A DNA stretch of 7,592 bases from NCBI GenBank assembly GCA_934467435.1, contig CAKSLR010000065.1, positions 1-7,592 of the forward strand. Direction: 5' to 3'. Made by a program: the position numbers and the translations under genes. This DNA comes from an uncultured Eubacteriales bacterium (GTDB lineage Bacteria > Bacillota > Clostridia > Oscillospirales > CAG-272). Below the pieces are notes generated by a model. It searched no databases and was not told where the DNA came from. It saw nothing but the letters and a program-made list of their open reading frames with translations. Below, one piece after another: positions 5,562-7,592 of the stretch (within the stretch, counting starts at the first letter, position 1; each line of letters starts with the position of its first letter).

Positions 5562-7461
5562 TTTGTGTGGCATTCCGGTAGGATAAGGCACTTTCGTAAA
5601 GAACCAGCATGGTGTCAAGCAGGTGACTGAGCGAGGCGGGAGTCCCGTCCTTTTGCTGAAGATGCGCCGCGTAGGAAGTCACGCTATAGGTCAGCGTGCC
5701 GTGTGCGGCACCCGCTGCGTCACGAACCGTAAATGTATAGGCGATGTTCCATTTTTCCGGAAGGATGCCCGAAAGAGAAACCGAGCCGATTCCTGCCTGT
5801 GTGTCCGTCTCTATGGTCAGCGCCTGCTCCCGTCCATCTTCCCCACGCACCGTGACCGTGTAGCCGGTGAAGTCGGTTGCAGCGGAAAGAAGGACTTTGA
5901 TGATAACACTGTCCTCCAGCACTAAGGTTGCCCCATAGAAGGAGACCGGGCTTTCCGGATCAGCAGTCAGGGAAAAATGACCCGGATATTCGGCGTGCGT
6001 TCCGGCGCCGTCTCTGGTCGCAATCCCAGCGGCAAGGTCGTCGGTGCGGTATGAAAAATACAGTTGTGCTGCAGCAGCATACTGCAGGGTGGCGGATGCC
6101 AGCGTCCGGACGGAATCGGAAAACTGCGGGTCGGATGCATACCGGTCAAGGAGATCAGCGGGGGAAACCGTACAAGGTTCGCCCTGCCGGATTTCGCCGT
6201 GCAGGACGTGATAGGGGGTCACCGTCACATCATCGGTCAGTTCTTTGGCGGAAATGCCGGAGAGCGTCATGCGGTAGATTCCGTCCTCCTGCAAGGCGCC
6301 GGTCAGACGTCGGTCGCCGAGCAGAATGCCCGCCTCACTTTCGTGACCGACCGAAGGAAGGTAAAAGGAAAGTGAAAAACGGTCATAAATGCCGATGCTC
6401 GCGGAGAGCGTGACATCGGGCAGTACCTCGCGGTAAGAAATCGCGGGAAGAAGCGTCATGCGGTTGGTTGTGGAATTGTCCTGCCGAACGGCAAAAATCA
6501 GAGTGTCGCCCTCCCGTACATACAGGCTCTCCGGCAGAGGTGCCGATGCAGAAAGCGACGCACGGAGATCTTCTGCGGCGGCGTCATTCGTCTCGGGGTA
6601 CACCGTTTCTCCGACGTAGGAAAGCGGGGATGAATCCTGCGGCCAGATCGGCTTTCCGTTCTGACAGATGGTAACGGAGCAGGCAATCGGTGCGCGGAGA
6701 ATCGCGGTGGTCAGATCTTTCGGCAGGGCAGAGGTCAGTCGTGCCATCGTCCCGGTGCTCTCGCGAAAGAGATAGCAGTTGCTCTTTTCCACACGCGCCA
6801 CACCGGAGGCGGTGGAATAATACACGGCATCGGGATTGCTTTTGCTGTAATAACCGTAATAAGTTTTCCCGCCCACGGTTTTGGTTGCCTGCGTGCTTTT
6901 TTGGTGCGCGGGCGCCCGCTCGGCGCAAAGGGCGGAAAACCCGATGGACAGGTACCCCGTGCGTGGGGCGGTATAACGGAGGGCAACGCAGGCACCGCCG
7001 TTGGCACCGGGGAGCGCAATGTCCCCGTTCCCGGCGACGGTCGCACCGGTCAGGTCGGAAGAAAAAGTGCCGTCGGCATTGGAGGATAATACCCCCTGCA
7101 AAAGAAATCCGTTCTCGGTCAACGTGCCGAACAGCGGTTGAAAGGTACCTTGCCCTGCCACGTCGGAGAGGGAAAACGTCTCGCGCGTCAGATCACGCTT
7201 GGTGGCAACCGGGGTCAGCGTCAGGTCGGAGGTTACGGTAAGGGGCAGCACATCGGGGGCGCCGTTTCCCGTACAGTCAAACCCGTCACACAGGATCGGG
7301 GCTTCCGGGAGACGGGCGCCGTCCCGCACGGTATAAACGGCGGCGGTGCTGCCGTCCTCCCGCAGATAGGTTACGGTGTGGGTTACTGCACTCATCTCCG
7401 ATGAGGCGGTCAAAACGGGGGAGCAGATCGAAAGGCAAAGAATCAGACACAGAAAAAACAA
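5554..7461 (-). CDS. Large secreted protein with InlB-like repeat and paired Clostridial C-terminal modules
   Basis: This is an exported protein of 635 residues and unknown function. Residues 1-20 are a hydrophobic signal sequence ending near VLTA-SS. Residues about 28-86 resemble one InlB/Flg_new-type repeat (TVTYLREDGSTA, DGARLPEAP, TSDLTLTPV). Residues about 95-345 are beta-rich with no motif I can name. The C terminus has two copies of a module seen in many Clostridial surface proteins: about 350-478, ending LASATLQYAAAAQLYFSY, and about 505-632, ending TYSVTSYAA then LLDTMLVLYESALSY. There is no LPXTG, dockerin or SLH domain, so it may be released or loosely held. The start is uncertain. 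The frame opens at TTG 7461 (CTG 7473 is also possible) with poor ribosome binding sites; an ATG at 7484 lies in another frame and would join if the T6 run at 7453-7458 had one more base. It ends with TAG inside the shared terminator. Confidence 0.8.
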   Translation of the reverse strand: MFFLCLILCLSICSPVLTASSEMSAVTHTVTYLREDGSTAAVYTVRDGARLPEAPILCDGFDCTGNGAPDVLPLTVTSDLTLTPVATKRDLTRETFSLSDVAGQGTFQPLFGTLTENGFLLQGVLSSNADGTFSSDLTGATVAGNGDIALPGANGGACVALRYTAPRTGYLSIGFSALCAERAPAHQKSTQATKTVGGKTYYGYYSKSNPDAVYYSTASGVARVEKSNCYLFRESTGTMARLTSALPKDLTTAILRAPIACSVTICQNGKPIWPQDSSPLSYVGETVYPETNDAAAEDLRASLSASAPLPESLYVREGDTLIFAVRQDNSTTNRMTLLPAISYREVLPDVTLSASIGIYDRFSLSFYLPSVGHESEAGILLGDRRLTGALQEDGIYRMTLSGISAKELTDDVTVTPYHVLHGEIRQGEPCTVSPADLLDRYASDPQFSDSVRTLASATLQYAAAAQLYFSYRTDDLAAGIATRDGAGTHAEYPGHFSLTADPESPVSFYGATLVLEDSVIIKVLLSAATDFTGYTVTVRGEDGREQALTIETDTQAGIGSVSLSGILPEKWNIAYTFTVRDAAGAAHGTLTYSVTSYAAHLQQKDGTPASLSHLLDTMLVLYESALSYRNATQSA

Positions 7462-7545
7462 ATGTGCCGCCAGAAGTGTCCCATCTGAAGGCGGAACAGT
7501 CTACCGTTACAGAGACTATACAAGCCAAGAAAGGAGACAACATGC
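7462..7545. other. Divergent intergenic region
   Basis: This short region separates the 635-residue gene (leftward) from the gene at the right edge (rightward). It holds the latter's AAGGAG (7531-7536). I found no convincing pair of -35 and -10 boxes on either strand; TATAGT on the minus strand (7521-7516) and TATACA on the plus strand (7517-7522) are isolated -10-like matches. The true N terminus of the leftward protein may lie inside it. Confidence 0.4.
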
Positions 7546-7592
7546 ATGAATAATTATATCTATATTGCCGTGATGGCAGCTGTCTCCTATGC
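7546..7592 (+). CDS. Start of a membrane protein gene, possibly AzlD-like (cut by window edge)
   Basis: ATG at 7546 follows AAGGAG by 9 nt and opens MNNYIYIAVMAAVSYA, which runs off the window. A hydrophobic helix begins at once. The YIAVMAAVSY pattern resembles the N terminus of AzlD, the small partner subunit of branched-chain amino acid exporters, which usually follows azlC. No azlC is upstream here, so the assignment is tentative. The other ATG at 7542 is ruled out because its frame stops at TAA after three codons. Confidence 0.45.
   Translation, partial: MNNYIYIAVMAAVSY

Noticed and set aside
6690..7241. Plus-strand arginine-rich frame of 183 codons
   Set aside because: It is antisense to the 635-residue secreted protein; the arginine-rich translation is typical of a shadow frame in GC-rich DNA.
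1..7592. CRISPR arrays, tRNA genes, insertion sequences, phage attachment sites
   Set aside because: No regularly spaced repeats, cloverleaf-like sequence, transposase or terminal repeats were seen. The window reads as ordinary chromosome with housekeeping and sugar genes.

Overview
The window looks like chromosomal DNA from a Gram-positive Clostridia-type bacterium (Bacillota), possibly Oscillospiraceae/Ruminococcaceae-like. The reasons are strong AGGAGG-type ribosome binding sites, textbook sigma-A promoters (TTGACA-17-TATAAT), a glmS ribozyme, and a secreted protein built from a paired module common in Clostridia. The DNA is moderately GC-rich. The genus assignment is inference.

Positions 1-3320 (minus strand) hold an amino-sugar operon, transcribed right to left: a sigma-A promoter, glmM (phosphoglucosamine mutase), a short GlmU-C-like N-acetyltransferase overlapping glmM by ATGA, a glmS ribozyme, and the first 299 codons of glmS (cut by the window edge). 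Together they take fructose-6-phosphate to GlcN-6-P (GlmS), GlcN-1-P (GlmM) and GlcNAc-1-P (acetyltransferase). The last step to UDP-GlcNAc is missing here because the acetyltransferase has no uridylyltransferase half. The ribozyme lies between the second and third genes, so GlcN-6-P feedback would reduce only glmS.

Positions 3423-4140 (minus) hold a small two-gene unit with its own promoter and terminator. The first gene encodes a 134-residue membrane protein with two transmembrane helices and a C-terminal winged-helix-like domain. The second is a lipoprotein-like remnant with ATA where ATG is expected, an in-frame TAG, and no stop before the terminator.

Positions 4181-5561 (plus) hold a monocistronic L-rhamnose isomerase gene (rhaA) with a consensus promoter that is divergent from the preceding unit. 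It ends in a perfect 20-bp inverted repeat that serves as a terminator for both rhaA and the convergent gene.

Positions 5554-7461 (minus) encode a 635-residue secreted protein of unknown function. It has a signal peptide, an InlB-like repeat, a beta-rich middle, and two C-terminal copies of a Clostridial surface-protein module. Its start is uncertain. At the right edge, the first 15-16 codons of a divergent plus-strand gene, possibly AzlD-like, begin after a good ribosome binding site.

I saw no tRNA, rRNA, CRISPR array, insertion sequence or phage gene. The least explained items are the broken lipoprotein, the stand-alone acetyltransferase, the competing hairpins over the glmS ribosome binding site, and the start of the 635-residue protein.
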